From Macrostomum hystrix (lineage: Eukaryota > Platyhelminthes > Macrostomidae), in contig CATNEN010000038.1 in NCBI GenBank assembly GCA_950097015.1, positions 33,380,501 through 33,444,500 on the forward strand: a stretch of 64,000 bases of DNA, read 5' to 3'. Made by a program: the position numbers and the translations under genes. The notes under the pieces are model-generated. The model searched no databases. It was not told the DNA's origin and saw nothing but the letters and a program-made list of their open reading frames with translations. Shown here one piece after another: positions 1-9,000 of this stretch (positions are counted from its first letter, which is position 1; the number at the start of each line of letters is the position of its first letter).

Positions 1-275
1 TGCTGAAGATGCGCGTGGGCACCGGCCAGTGCGTCTGGGTCTTCGAGGGTAGCACAGCCGACAAGTTCCGCACGGAGAGCTGCATGAGCTGCCGGTACTA
101 CAACAGCCAGGTGTACTGCGTTGGCAGCCCAGCCATGGCTGTGCCGCCACCCTGCGTCATGAAGCTTGGCCCGGACTGCCAGATGTACACCGTGGACCCG
201 ACAGACAAGACCAAGGCCTGCGACGTGCTGGCATTGCTGTCTGCCGCTGCCGCTGCTGGTGGACCTGGTCGCTAA
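1..275 (+). CDS. Terminal exon of a cysteine-rich protein (5' partial)
   Basis: The frame is open from the left window edge and ends at a TAA after about 90 codons. It holds eight cysteines in the first 70 or so residues (for example CMSC, QVYC, PPPC, DCQM) and ends in a hydrophobic, alanine-rich run (VLALLSAAAAAGGPGR). That tail could be a GPI-anchor signal or simply low-complexity sequence. Codon choice is GC-rich at third positions, as in the other genes here, which supports real coding. The Met at position 9 is internal, because the frame continues upstream of it. No family is recognised, and an extracellular cysteine-rich domain is only an inference. Confidence 0.5.
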   Translation, partial: LKMRVGTGQCVWVFEGSTADKFRTESCMSCRYYNSQVYCVGSPAMAVPPPCVMKLGPDCQMYTVDPTDKTKACDVLALLSAAAAAGGPGR

Positions 276-439
276 AGAGGCTGATAGTGACCTTCTGATG
301 TGCTTTGTGTGGCTTCAATCGGTTGGTGTTTGAACTAGTTTTACTATAGTATTTGATGCAGACTTCTCAGCAGCAAAATGAAATACACGAGTTGCACGCC
401 ACACTGCAGATAAAATATGCTTAATTTTTGCTGACACCG

Positions 440-757
440 TCAATCTGGTCATTAGTTTCTCCAAGGTCTTTGAGCTCGATTCCACGGCGAGGTCACCATT
501 CATTTTGGGACGCAGCCGCGGCGTAGAGAAGGCTTTTTGGGCTTATCGTGCAATTTACGCCGTGAAAGTGTACACTGCCTGACGACGAGAAATTCAGGGC
601 AGATGTACAGGGCACACCTGTGTGTCTGTATGTCTGCGTACGGTATATCTGTGCGCATGTGTGCTCAGGAGTCAGCGGAATGGGCAGAATTGCCTCTTCA
701 CTGCCTGCAGGACTAGTGTCACCAAATGATATTATTACTGCTAGTAATAATAACTAG
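440..757 (+). mobile_element. tRNA-derived SINE, family 2 (nearly full)
   Basis: A B-box-like stretch (GAGCTCGATTCC) is followed by a GTGTACACTGCCTGACGA block, a GTGTGCTCAGGAGTCAGCG block and a GTGTCACCAAATGAT end with an AT-rich trinucleotide tail. The same blocks recur at 62420-62785 on the plus strand, at 51634-51998 on the minus strand, and as fragments at 9956-10085 and 10675-10830. The A-box end is worn here. Confidence 0.7.
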
Positions 758-967
758 ATTTTGTCTAGTAAAGGGTTGAAACTAAATAAAACAAAAACGC
801 AATTCAAGTGCAAAATTAGTGCCTACTTGAAGTAGTGTTCAGAAACAAAACTTTCCATTTTAAAACAGAACCAGAAAAGTCTGCAAAATAGAGCACTTTT
901 TAAACATTTTTAGATGATTTTATTGTCCTGTGGTCCAAGTTTATATGACGTCAGTAACTATCAATTA

Positions 968-1303
968 GGGGCGGATAGCTCAGTCAGTAAGGTGTCGGAC
1001 TCTGGATCAGATGGTCCTGGGTTCGACTCCCGACTTAGTCTAGAACTATTCGTGCAGCCTTTGGCAAGCTGCTTTGCCCTGATGTGCTCACAGTCTACTC
1101 AGCTGCAAATGAGTACCGACATTTCATCGGTAATAATAATTCTGGCTGGCGTGGAATAAAGCAGTTCTGTGCGGCAATTCTGTAGGGTTTGGATGCTGCC
1201 GATATGTTTGGAAAAATAAATTCCGGGGAGTACAATAGGTGTGCAGTCCCCACCTGCTAGTGTGCCTGGCCCTTGGGTCTAGTGTCAATTATTATTATTA
1301 TTA
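968..1303 (+). mobile_element. tRNA-derived SINE, family 4
   Basis: The head resembles a tRNA: an A-box-like GGATAGCTCAGTCAGTAAGG and a B-box GGTTCGACTCC near 1020. The acceptor arm does not pair with the sequence after the B box, so this is not a functional tRNA gene. A tRNA-unrelated body follows and ends in an (ATT)n tail near 1290-1303. Confidence 0.7.
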
Positions 1304-1389
1304 ACTATCAATTGAATCTCTATTTTTTAAATCGAAAAGCAAATAATTATTTGCAGATTTTATTTCCCCTGCCCACATTAGACCTGATG

Positions 1390-1625
1390 AGCAGCCAACA
1401 GCACAGCCACAGCTGACAGCTGCGTACGGCTGTTCAGTCCATGGACTGGGGGACGCCACACCCACCCTCAATTATCCCTACAATTGCTGGTACCCATTGA
1501 ATAGCTGGGTGAACTGAAGCAATGCAGATTAAAGTGTCCCGCTAAAAGACATGATGGGAGCCGAGTCGGGAGTCGAACCCCCGACCTTCTATTCGTGAAT
1601 GACAATGACAGTAGCGAGCATTACT
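1390..1625 (-). mobile_element. tRNA-derived SINE, family 1
   Basis: Read on the minus strand, a B box (GGTTCGACTCC-like, about 1566-1580) precedes a body containing GCATTGCTTCAGTTCACCCAGC, GGGTACC and TTGAGGGTGGGTGTGGCGTC. The last part includes CAGTCCATGGACTGAACAGC. The same body occurs at 3243-3400, 4556-4715, 9838-9955, 48140-48410 and 61967-62225. Confidence 0.75.
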
Positions 1626-2324
1626 TTATAAATCGGCAAGCAGAGGAAAAGAGCATATAATTTTTTATAACGCAACCTATACGACCAGCTCTAATCGTTG
1701 ACGCCTTTCTAGAATTTGCTCGAAGACCTGACTAAGGACGCCTCCCCTACCTGACTCGAAAGGACGAACTCGAGAATAATTCAGCTGGTAAGCAGGCGGT
1801 GAGGAAATGCGAATTCAAAGGATTAGACCGTGTGTCGGGCGATAATTGCAGGACCGGCACGAACTTCCGCCCCACAAAGCCAGCCGCCAGCCAGTCTGAC
1901 ATCTGCCCACCCCCGGGGGCTGATTCAGGGCGTGATTTCATGCAACCTGTAATTGCAATTACGAGCAGTAAGGGACTTCTCTATCCCTGATTTCAGATCT
2001 CAGGAGCGGCGAAACAGCGAGAAGGAGGATGTCGAGGCTAACACACAAGAAGACGGCACTCTCGATTTGCGAAGCTGCGGGCGAAATTAATCTTCAGATA
2101 CAGAAAAAAAGAATACTTAAAACGTATCACTTTTGCCTAGCTACTTACGTCTATCCTTTCGCCATCTTTAGTCTGCTGCGGGTGCATCACAGGATCGGGA
2201 TATATTTTGTGATTGGTCTGCCGAATGCACAGAAAGCTAACTTAGTCCGTTGCAAATCGACTCGAGAAAAAGTGTTTTGAGACATCAGTTAGATTCGGAC
2301 AGTCAAAGCTTGACGAGCATCGAC
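1626..2324. other. Upstream region of the 2325 gene, no feature resolved
   Basis: I see no convincing exon or transposon in this stretch. It probably contains the promoter and 5' UTR of the gene at 2325, but no TATA box stands out. Short open frames here lack coding-like composition. Confidence 0.3.
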
Positions 2325-2999
2325 ATGGGTCTCCGACAGAGCTGCTGCTATTCCTGCTGCTGCTCACAGCTGGACGCCTTTGTTGACGACAACAGCGACG
2401 ACATCAGTCCGTCCGCCACAACTAACAACAATGCGATAGTTAGCAGCACAGGCAACTACAGTGGCAACAACAACAGCAGCGGCGGCGGCGGCGGCAGCGG
2501 CAGTATCAGCAGCAAGAGCTGCCTGAAGCGCGGCAGTCGCAGCGGGGCTGACTCCGCCCCCATTGTTATCGGCGTCGATGACTCGTCAGCGACAGCAGCT
2601 GCGGCCGGAAGCTCCTCCAGCTCAAATCCTTCGGCCACCCCAGCTGGCAGAAAGAAGTCAATGCGGCGCTGCTCCAGCCTGGCCGACAAGCAGCTGTTCG
2701 GCGACCTAGCCGACGGTCTGTCGCAGGCGGCAATCAGCGAGATACTTCTGCTCCGCGGCATGGTCCGCTCTGGACTGCTGCCACTGCACAGCTACGTACA
2801 GTTCGCTGCTGAGATCACCGAGTGCGACCAGCTGCACCAGCTGCAGCAGCAAGAGGAGCAAAAGCAACAGCAACTGTTGCACAAACAGCAAAAGCGGTTG
2901 CAACTAGCTCAGCAGTCCCCTCAGCAGCAGCAGCAGCAGCAGCAGTTCCATCTCATGCGCGCGAAGGCCATGGCTAGAGCGCAGAATGCTAACATCTGA
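2325..2999 (+). CDS. Low-complexity protein with predicted lipidated N-terminus, unknown family
   Basis: The frame encodes 224 residues and has no introns. The ATG at 2325 is preferred to an upstream in-frame codon because it gives a start MGLRQSCC. Gly2 with Ser6 fits an N-myristoylation site, and the adjacent cysteines, followed by a CCCS run, fit palmitoylation. Ser/Asn/Gly-rich tracts follow (about residues 25-110). A basic, serine-rich segment (KKSMRRCSSLADKQLFGDL) comes next, then a short helix-prone block (about residues 130-170), then a Gln-rich C-terminus with several poly-Q runs. Membrane-tethered signalling or scaffold proteins have this layout, but no named family is recognised. 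Confidence is good that the frame is coding and low for function. Confidence 0.65.
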   Translation: MGLRQSCCYSCCCSQLDAFVDDNSDDISPSATTNNNAIVSSTGNYSGNNNSSGGGGGSGSISSKSCLKRGSRSGADSAPIVIGVDDSSATAAAAGSSSSSNPSATPAGRKKSMRRCSSLADKQLFGDLADGLSQAAISEILLLRGMVRSGLLPLHSYVQFAAEITECDQLHQLQQQEEQKQQQLLHKQQKRLQLAQQSPQQQQQQQQFHLMRAKAMARAQNANI

Positions 3000-3242
3000 T
3001 TTACGGATTGTGGAAGTTTTAAAATTTTACTAAAAACATACTGGTAGATTTGCAATTTTACTTTTTAGTCACCGGCCGTTTCTAAAAAAACTGACTTTCA
3101 CAATAGAAACTACCAGCTCCAGTGTGAAATTTATTGCTGCAATTTAAATTTACTCACGTCTGTGTTTTAGTTAAATTGTTGTTTCGTAAAATTTAGGCCT
3201 GGTTAAGCACGGTAGCTTTGTGTTAATTAAAAAAATAAGATA

Positions 3243-3400
3243 GGTACTCTAGCCTAGCTAGTGTTTATCGCGCCTGACTCACGACTTAAAGGGGTTCGAT
3301 TCCCGACTCCACTGGAACAATCTGTGTCCTTTAGCTATACACTTAACTCTGCATTGCTTCAGTTCACCCAGCTATTAAATGGGTACTTGTAGTGTCGGCA
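3243..3400 (+). mobile_element. tRNA-derived SINE, family 1 (partial)
   Basis: A B box GGTTCGATTCC near 3296 is followed by the family 1 body (CACTGGAACAATCTGTGTCC, TTGCTTCAGTTCACCCAGC, AAATGGGTAC). The A-box half is degraded and the 3' part is missing. It lies in the 3' flank of the preceding gene. Confidence 0.7.
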
Positions 3401-3493
3401 TGTTTTTATAATGCGTATATTTCTACTTGTAGTAACTTATTCGCGCACGTCAATATTATGAATTATTTTAATGTATCTTATAGGTTAGTTGTT

Positions 3494-4322
3494 TGTACAT
3501 GCGCACCCCAGCCAGGCCTAACACGCGACCGGCCGGTCACCCCTGCTCTACAGCCAAGGCATCAGACTAGCCCTGGTCTGGTGGGCCCAACCAATGGGAG
3601 GACGGCTAGCCGATTGAAGTGAACCGACTTAAGTGCGACACCCCGAGCCGGGCCAATCAGCAGCCGGTTCGTTAACCGGCAGGGTCGACCTGGCAGAAGA
3701 ACAAGCGGCGCGGCCGGCACCCAGGCTTTGATGAGGGCTGGGGCGGGCGCTTGACTATAAAACTGACTATTGCGCTGAAATATTGTTCTCATGTGATTCT
3801 GGTCTCGCGTTTGACCTTGCTCTTGCTCTTGATCTTGATATTGTTCTCATTCGTGTTACGCATCCTAGTAAATAGATACCGGGACAGGTAAACCGGTCCA
3901 ACTAGTTAGTCAAAGAAAACCCCCACACTCAACCCCACGTCAGTAAGTAGCTTGCGCTGAGCTCGGTACGTCTGGCCAACTGCTGACGGAGTGTTAGATA
4001 GGGATTGGCAAGCACGGAAGCACTCTCCATATCGCCGACAATCATCGGTGGGACGCCGTCGAACAGACATTAGGTGTGGCACGATAGAACTATCGTTGTG
4101 CCATAGTGCAGAAGTGCTTGCTGGTCGCCTCGGTTTTATGTTAGGGATTTTGGTTAGGTTTCGCGTTATTTGTCTTGTTTGTTATAGGGACTATCTGTTT
4201 GTCTAGGATTTATTTGTGTTGTTTATCGTGTCGTATTATCGAGTAGAGTTCGTGTTTTGTGTTGCGGTTATCGAGATTTTGTTAGTGCGAATTGTGAATT
4301 GGATTGAATTAAGTACAGTACC
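3494..4322 (+). mobile_element. Possible solo LTR or promoter-like repeat
   Basis: This is a GC-rich block with a TATA-like GACTATAAAACTG near 3754, followed by a T-rich transcribed-looking segment. It is closed by TGGCAGGGGACG at 4323, which resembles a primer-binding site placed just outside an LTR. No second copy, gag or pol lies next to it, so a solo LTR is only one reading; an unrelated promoter or other repeat is equally possible. Confidence 0.25.
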
Positions 4323-4555
4323 TGGCAGGGGACGAAAAGAGCGCTGCCAGGGGAATTGATCAGTGATCATAGCTTTCTCTTATTTACTGATTAACACTTA
4401 AATATCAGCTGTTTAGCTTGGGATTTGAATCGTCTTGTCTTCGTTATTTTCGAGTTGCGAAAAGGGAATCTCTCACAAAGAGTAGGACACCCGACCTCAT
4501 TTAGGAATCTCAACGTAAAGAGAGACCTAAGTCAAAATATCACAACTATTCAAAT

Positions 4556-4715
4556 TATCAGCTGGGATAATTGAGGGTGGGTGTGGCGTCTCCCCAGTCC
4601 ATGGACTGAACAGCAAGCCGTGCGCAGCCTTCAGATGCACCGCGCAATAGCTGCGGCTGTGCTGTCGGCTGCACATCTGGCCCAGCTGTGAAGTGTATGA
4701 TCAATTATTATATAT
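4556..4715 (+). mobile_element. SINE family 1, 3' fragment
   Basis: The fragment contains ATTGAGGGTGGGTGTGGCGTC, CAGTCCATGGACTGAACAGC and GCTGTGCTGTCGGCTGCACATCTG, followed by an ATTATTATATATTATTA tail. No tRNA head is present. AT-rich sequence without a visible gene lies on both sides up to 5093. Confidence 0.7.
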
Positions 4716-5093
4716 TATTAATACCATGGCAGAGATCAAGCCTCTCAGTGTTTTGTGTTTTGCACGGAGGAAAACAAGATGAATTAACATGCAATGTTTG
4801 AATATCAGTTTTTTAATGAAATTTTATTTGATAGACTCACAACTACCTAAGTAGAATAAAAAAATTTACGTTAGACTGAAATTACGGTTAGCACCGTTTT
4901 AGATCTTCTAACATAATATATCCACCGTTAAAGCAGCTATTTTTAATTAAATGGGTTTACTACATTTATGCACGCGGAATCGATAAATAAATAAATAAAA
5001 ATTTTTAATTGAAGCTCTGCGATAAGTTCAGAGAATTTGTAATTCTTTTCAAACCTATCATCTTACCTGGAAAACCAATAGGCTTTTTTCCTG

Positions 5094-5411
5094 TCCATTC
5101 TATTCCATTCTATTCTATTCTATTCCATTCTATTCCATTCTATTCCATTATATTCCATTCTATTCCATTCTATTCCATTCTATTCCATTCTATTCCATTC
5201 TATTCCATTATATTCCATTCTATTCCATTCTATTCCATTCTATTCCATTCTATTCCATTCTATTCCATTCTATTCCATTCTATTCCATTCTATTCCATTC
5301 TATTCCATTCTATTCCATTCTATTCCATTCTATTCCATTCTATTCCATTCTATTCCATTCTATTCCATTCTATTCCATTCTATTCCATACTATTCCATAC
5401 TATTCCATTCT
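5094..5411 (+). repeat. 10-bp microsatellite (TATTCCATTC)n
   Basis: About 31 near-perfect copies of TATTCCATTC lie in tandem, with rare variants (CCATTATATT, CCATACTATT). The 10-bp unit is itself two ATTCC-like 5-mers. The open frame through it (IPFYSILFHS repeats) is an artefact of the period. Confidence 0.95.
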
Positions 5412-5424
5412 ATTTGGTTTGGTT

Positions 5425-6014
5425 AGCGGGGCGAGTGGGTCAGCGGCTAACGTCGCTGCCTCGCACTCCAAAGGACGCTAGTTCGATTCACCCTTCAAGT
5501 CACGATTAATTTCGGGACTTGTTGGGGGATTTGGACAGTAGCGACCGGCGGAGGTGCACCATATTTCGTGCAATCAAAGCTTGAAATAATAGCTTCGCTC
5601 CTACCTTTCTGTGTGCCTGTTCTGCGTTGTGTGAGTTGTGTGCGTTGGCGCTGGGGCGTGAGGCCTTGCGGGGGGTGGCTGGAGGGCGGGTGTACACCGC
5701 CGCGCGCTTTCTGGACTTCCGTTAGCGCGATTGGATAAGTGTACACTCATCACCCGGCCCCCCCCTGAGGACTGATTTCTTATCAGCCTTCCGCCCCGGC
5801 TTGGTCTGCTATGTGCGTGTGTGGCTGGGGTGGGGGACACTGCTGCCTATTTCGGGTGCCTCCTGCCCTCCCCGGCTGGTCTGTGCTGCTGTGTGTGGTG
5901 CCTGCTCATGGGAGGCGGCGCGATGGGCGCAAAAGCGCCTAGTTCGCCGGTCTGGGGGCGTGCCGCTCCGTCGCTTGTGCGACAAGTGCCCCGGGCCCCC
6001 CTGCAAATAGATAG
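5425..6014 (+). mobile_element. GC-rich tRNA-headed SINE, family 3, with 13-bp TSD
   Basis: The left end carries a tRNA-like head (GCGAGTGGGTCAGCGGCTAACG, then a B box AGTTCGATTC near 5482). A long GC-rich body follows, ending in GCAAATAGATAG. Perfect 13-bp direct repeats ATTTGGTTTGGTT flank it at 5412-5424 and 6015-6027, as expected for target-primed insertion. At 590 bp it is long for a SINE. It sits directly downstream of the last exchanger exon and may lie in that gene's 3' UTR. Confidence 0.75.
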
Positions 6015-6096
6015 ATTTGGTTTGGTTGCACAAAGTTTGCTATCCATCGAGAAGAAAGCGAAAAGTGCACACAGTTTTGAGTTGTCAATGAGCAAT

Positions 6097-9000
6097 CTAG
6101 CAGTCGTATGTGCACAGAAACTGTTGCAGAAATGCGTAGACCAGAAATCCCACGTAAATGATGAAGAATGAGATTCCGATGGCTTTGCCCAGCTTGAAAT
6201 TGGCGATAGCAATCACAAATAGACACACAACCAGTATAATGATCAGGATTATGCCAAACTTCACGTGCGGAATCATCTTCATAACGCCCTGGCAGTAGTA
6301 TTGCTGAAATGTTTTGCCAGATTTTGCAACACCTAATTTAGATTGGTTGAAATATTGTTGTTCATTTTAATTTTTTTTTATAAAGATTCAATTTTTCACA
6401 GCGCGTTTTTATGATGTACAACCGTCTGCCTGGTGCATCCTCTGCAACGTCGGAGAGACATTGGTTCTCTTCTGGTGGGGAGACATTGGTTCTCTTCTGG
6501 TGGGGAGACATTGGTTCTCTGCTGCTTGGGGAGACATTGGTTCTCTGCTGCTTAGGGAGACATTGGTTCTCTGCTGCTTGGGGAGACATTGGTTCTCTTC
6601 TGGTGGGGAGACATTGGTTCTCTGCTGCTTGGGGAGACATTGGTTCTCTGCTGCTTAGGGAGACATTGGTTCTCTGCTGCTTGGGGAGACATTGGTCCTG
6701 TGCTGCTTAGGGAGACATTGGTCCTCTGCTGCTTGGGGAGACATTGGTCCTGTGCTGCTTAGGGAGACATTGGTTCTCTGCTGCTTGGGGAGACATTGGT
6801 TCTCTGCTGCTTGGGGAGACATTGGTTCTCTTCTGGTGGGGAGACATTGGTTCTCTGCTGCTTGGGGAGACATTGGTTCTCTTCTGGTGGGGAGACATTG
6901 GTTCTCTGCTGCTTGGGGAGACATTGGTTCTCTGCTGCTTAGGGAGACATTGGTTCTCTGCTGCTTGGGGAGACATTGGTCCTGTGCTGCTTAGGGAGAC
7001 ATTGGTCCTCTGCTGCTTGGGGAGACATTGGTCCTGTGCTGCTTGGGGAGACATTGGTTCTCTGCTGCTTGGGGAGACATTGGTTCTCTGCTGCTTGGGG
7101 AGACATTGGTTCTCTGCTGCTTGGGGAGACATTGGTTCTCTTCTGGTGGGGAGACATTGGTCCTGTGCTGCTTAGGGAGACATTGGTTCTCTTCTGGTGG
7201 GGAGACATTGGTCCTGTGCTGCTTAGGGAGACATTGGTCCTCTGCTGCTTGGGGAGACATTGGTTCTCTGCTGCTTGGGGAGACATTGGTCCTGTGCTGC
7301 TTAGGGAGACATTGGTTCTCTGCTGCTTGGGGAGACATTGGTCCTGTGCTGCTTAGGGAGACATTGGTTCTCTTCTGGTGGGGAGACATTGGTTCTCTGC
7401 TGCTTGGGGAGACATTGGTCCTGTGCTGCTTAGGGAGACATTGGTCCTGTGCTGCTTGGGGAGACATTGGTTCTCTGCTGCTTGGGGAGACATTGGTTCT
7501 CTGCTGCTTGGGGAGACATTGGTTCTCTGCTGCTTGGGGAGACATTGGTTCTCTGCTGCTTGGGGAGACATTGGTTCTCTGCTGCTTGGGGAGACATTGG
7601 TTCTCTTCTGGTGGGGAGACATTGGTCCTCTGCTGCTTGGGGAGACATTGGTCCTCTGCTGCTTGGGGAGACATTGGTTCTCTTCTGGTGGGGAGACATT
7701 GGTCCTCTGCTGCTTGGGGAGACATTGGTTCTCTGCTGCTTAGGGAGACATTGGTCCTCTGCTGCTTGGGGAGACATTGGTTCTCTGCTGCTTGGGGAGA
7801 CATTGGTTCTCTTCTGGTGGGGAGACATTGGTTCTCTGCTGCTTGGGGAGACATTGGTTCTCTGCTGCTTGGGGAGACATTGGTTCTCTGCTGCTTGGGG
7901 AGACATTGGTCCTCTGCTGCTTGGGGAGACATTGGTCCTCTGCTGCTTGGGGAGACATTGGTTCTCTGCTGCTTGGGGAGACATTGGTCCTCTGCTGCTT
8001 GGGGAGACATTGGTCCTCTGCTGCTTGGGGAGACATTGGTTCTCTTCTGGTGGGGAGACATTGGTCCTGTGCTGCTTAGGGAGACATTGGTTCTCTGCTG
8101 CTTAGGGAGACATTGGTCCTTTGCTGCTTGGGGAGACATTGGTTCTCTGCTGCTTGGGGAGACATTGGTTCTCTTCTGGTGGGGAGACATTGGTTCTCTG
8201 CTGCTTGGGGAGACATTGGTTCTCTTCTGGTGGGGAGACATTGGTTCTCTGCTGCTTGGGGAGACATTGGTTCTCTGCTGCTTAGGGAGACATTGGTTCT
8301 CTGCTGCTTGGGGAGACATTGGTCCTGTGCTGCTTAGGGAGACATTGGTTCTCTGCTGCTTGGGGAGACATTGGTCCTGTGCTGCTTAGGGAGACATTGG
8401 TCCTCTGCTGCTTGGGGAGACATTGGTTCTCTGCTGCTTGGGGGGACATTGGTCCTCTGCTGCTTGGGGAGACATTGGTCCTCTGCTGCTTGGGGAGACA
8501 TTGGTTCTCTTCTGGTGGGGAGACATTGGTTCTCTGCTGCTTGGGGAGACATTGGTTCTCTGCTGCTTGGGGAGACATTGGTTCTCTGCTGCTTGGGGAG
8601 ACATTGGTTCTCTGCTGCTTGGGGAGACATTGGTTCTCTGCTGCTTGGGGAGACATTGGTTCTCTGCTGCTTGGGGAGACATTGGTTCTCTGCTGCTTGG
8701 GGAGACATTGGTTCTCTGCTGCTTGGGGAGACATTGGTTCTCTTAAAAAAATGATATTTTTTTACGGCTAAGGTTGTCACCCCGAAGAGGATTATGTTTT
8801 GGCCACCCGGAGGAGTGAATCAGCTTATTGAGGGGATAGTTAGCTCAATGAGTTAAAAAATTATTTTGATTGGATGAATAGCCTTTTTTGAGGATAATTT
8901 GCTTAATTAGGGTATTAATTAGATCCCCTATTGCCGCCTCTACTTCCTGGAGGGGAGCTAAAATTGCAAGTGAAGTTCCAATGTGAAAAACCCGATTATT

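Noticed and set aside
968-1030. Functional tRNA gene
   Set aside because: A- and B-box-like sequences are present but the acceptor stem cannot pair, and a long SINE body with an (ATT)n tail follows.
5009-5509. 166-codon frame over the TATTCCATTC satellite
   Set aside because: The 10-bp repeat happens to be open in this frame; the non-repetitive ends show no coding signal.
5801-6226. Overlapping frames of 70-121 codons near 5.8-6.2 kb
   Set aside because: They fall in the GC-rich SINE and in alternative frames of the last exchanger exon.
6411-8780. Very long open frames (up to about 450 codons) on both strands
   Set aside because: They lie wholly inside the 26-bp minisatellite. The period and the rarity of stops in the unit create them in several frames at once, and their composition is purely repetitive.
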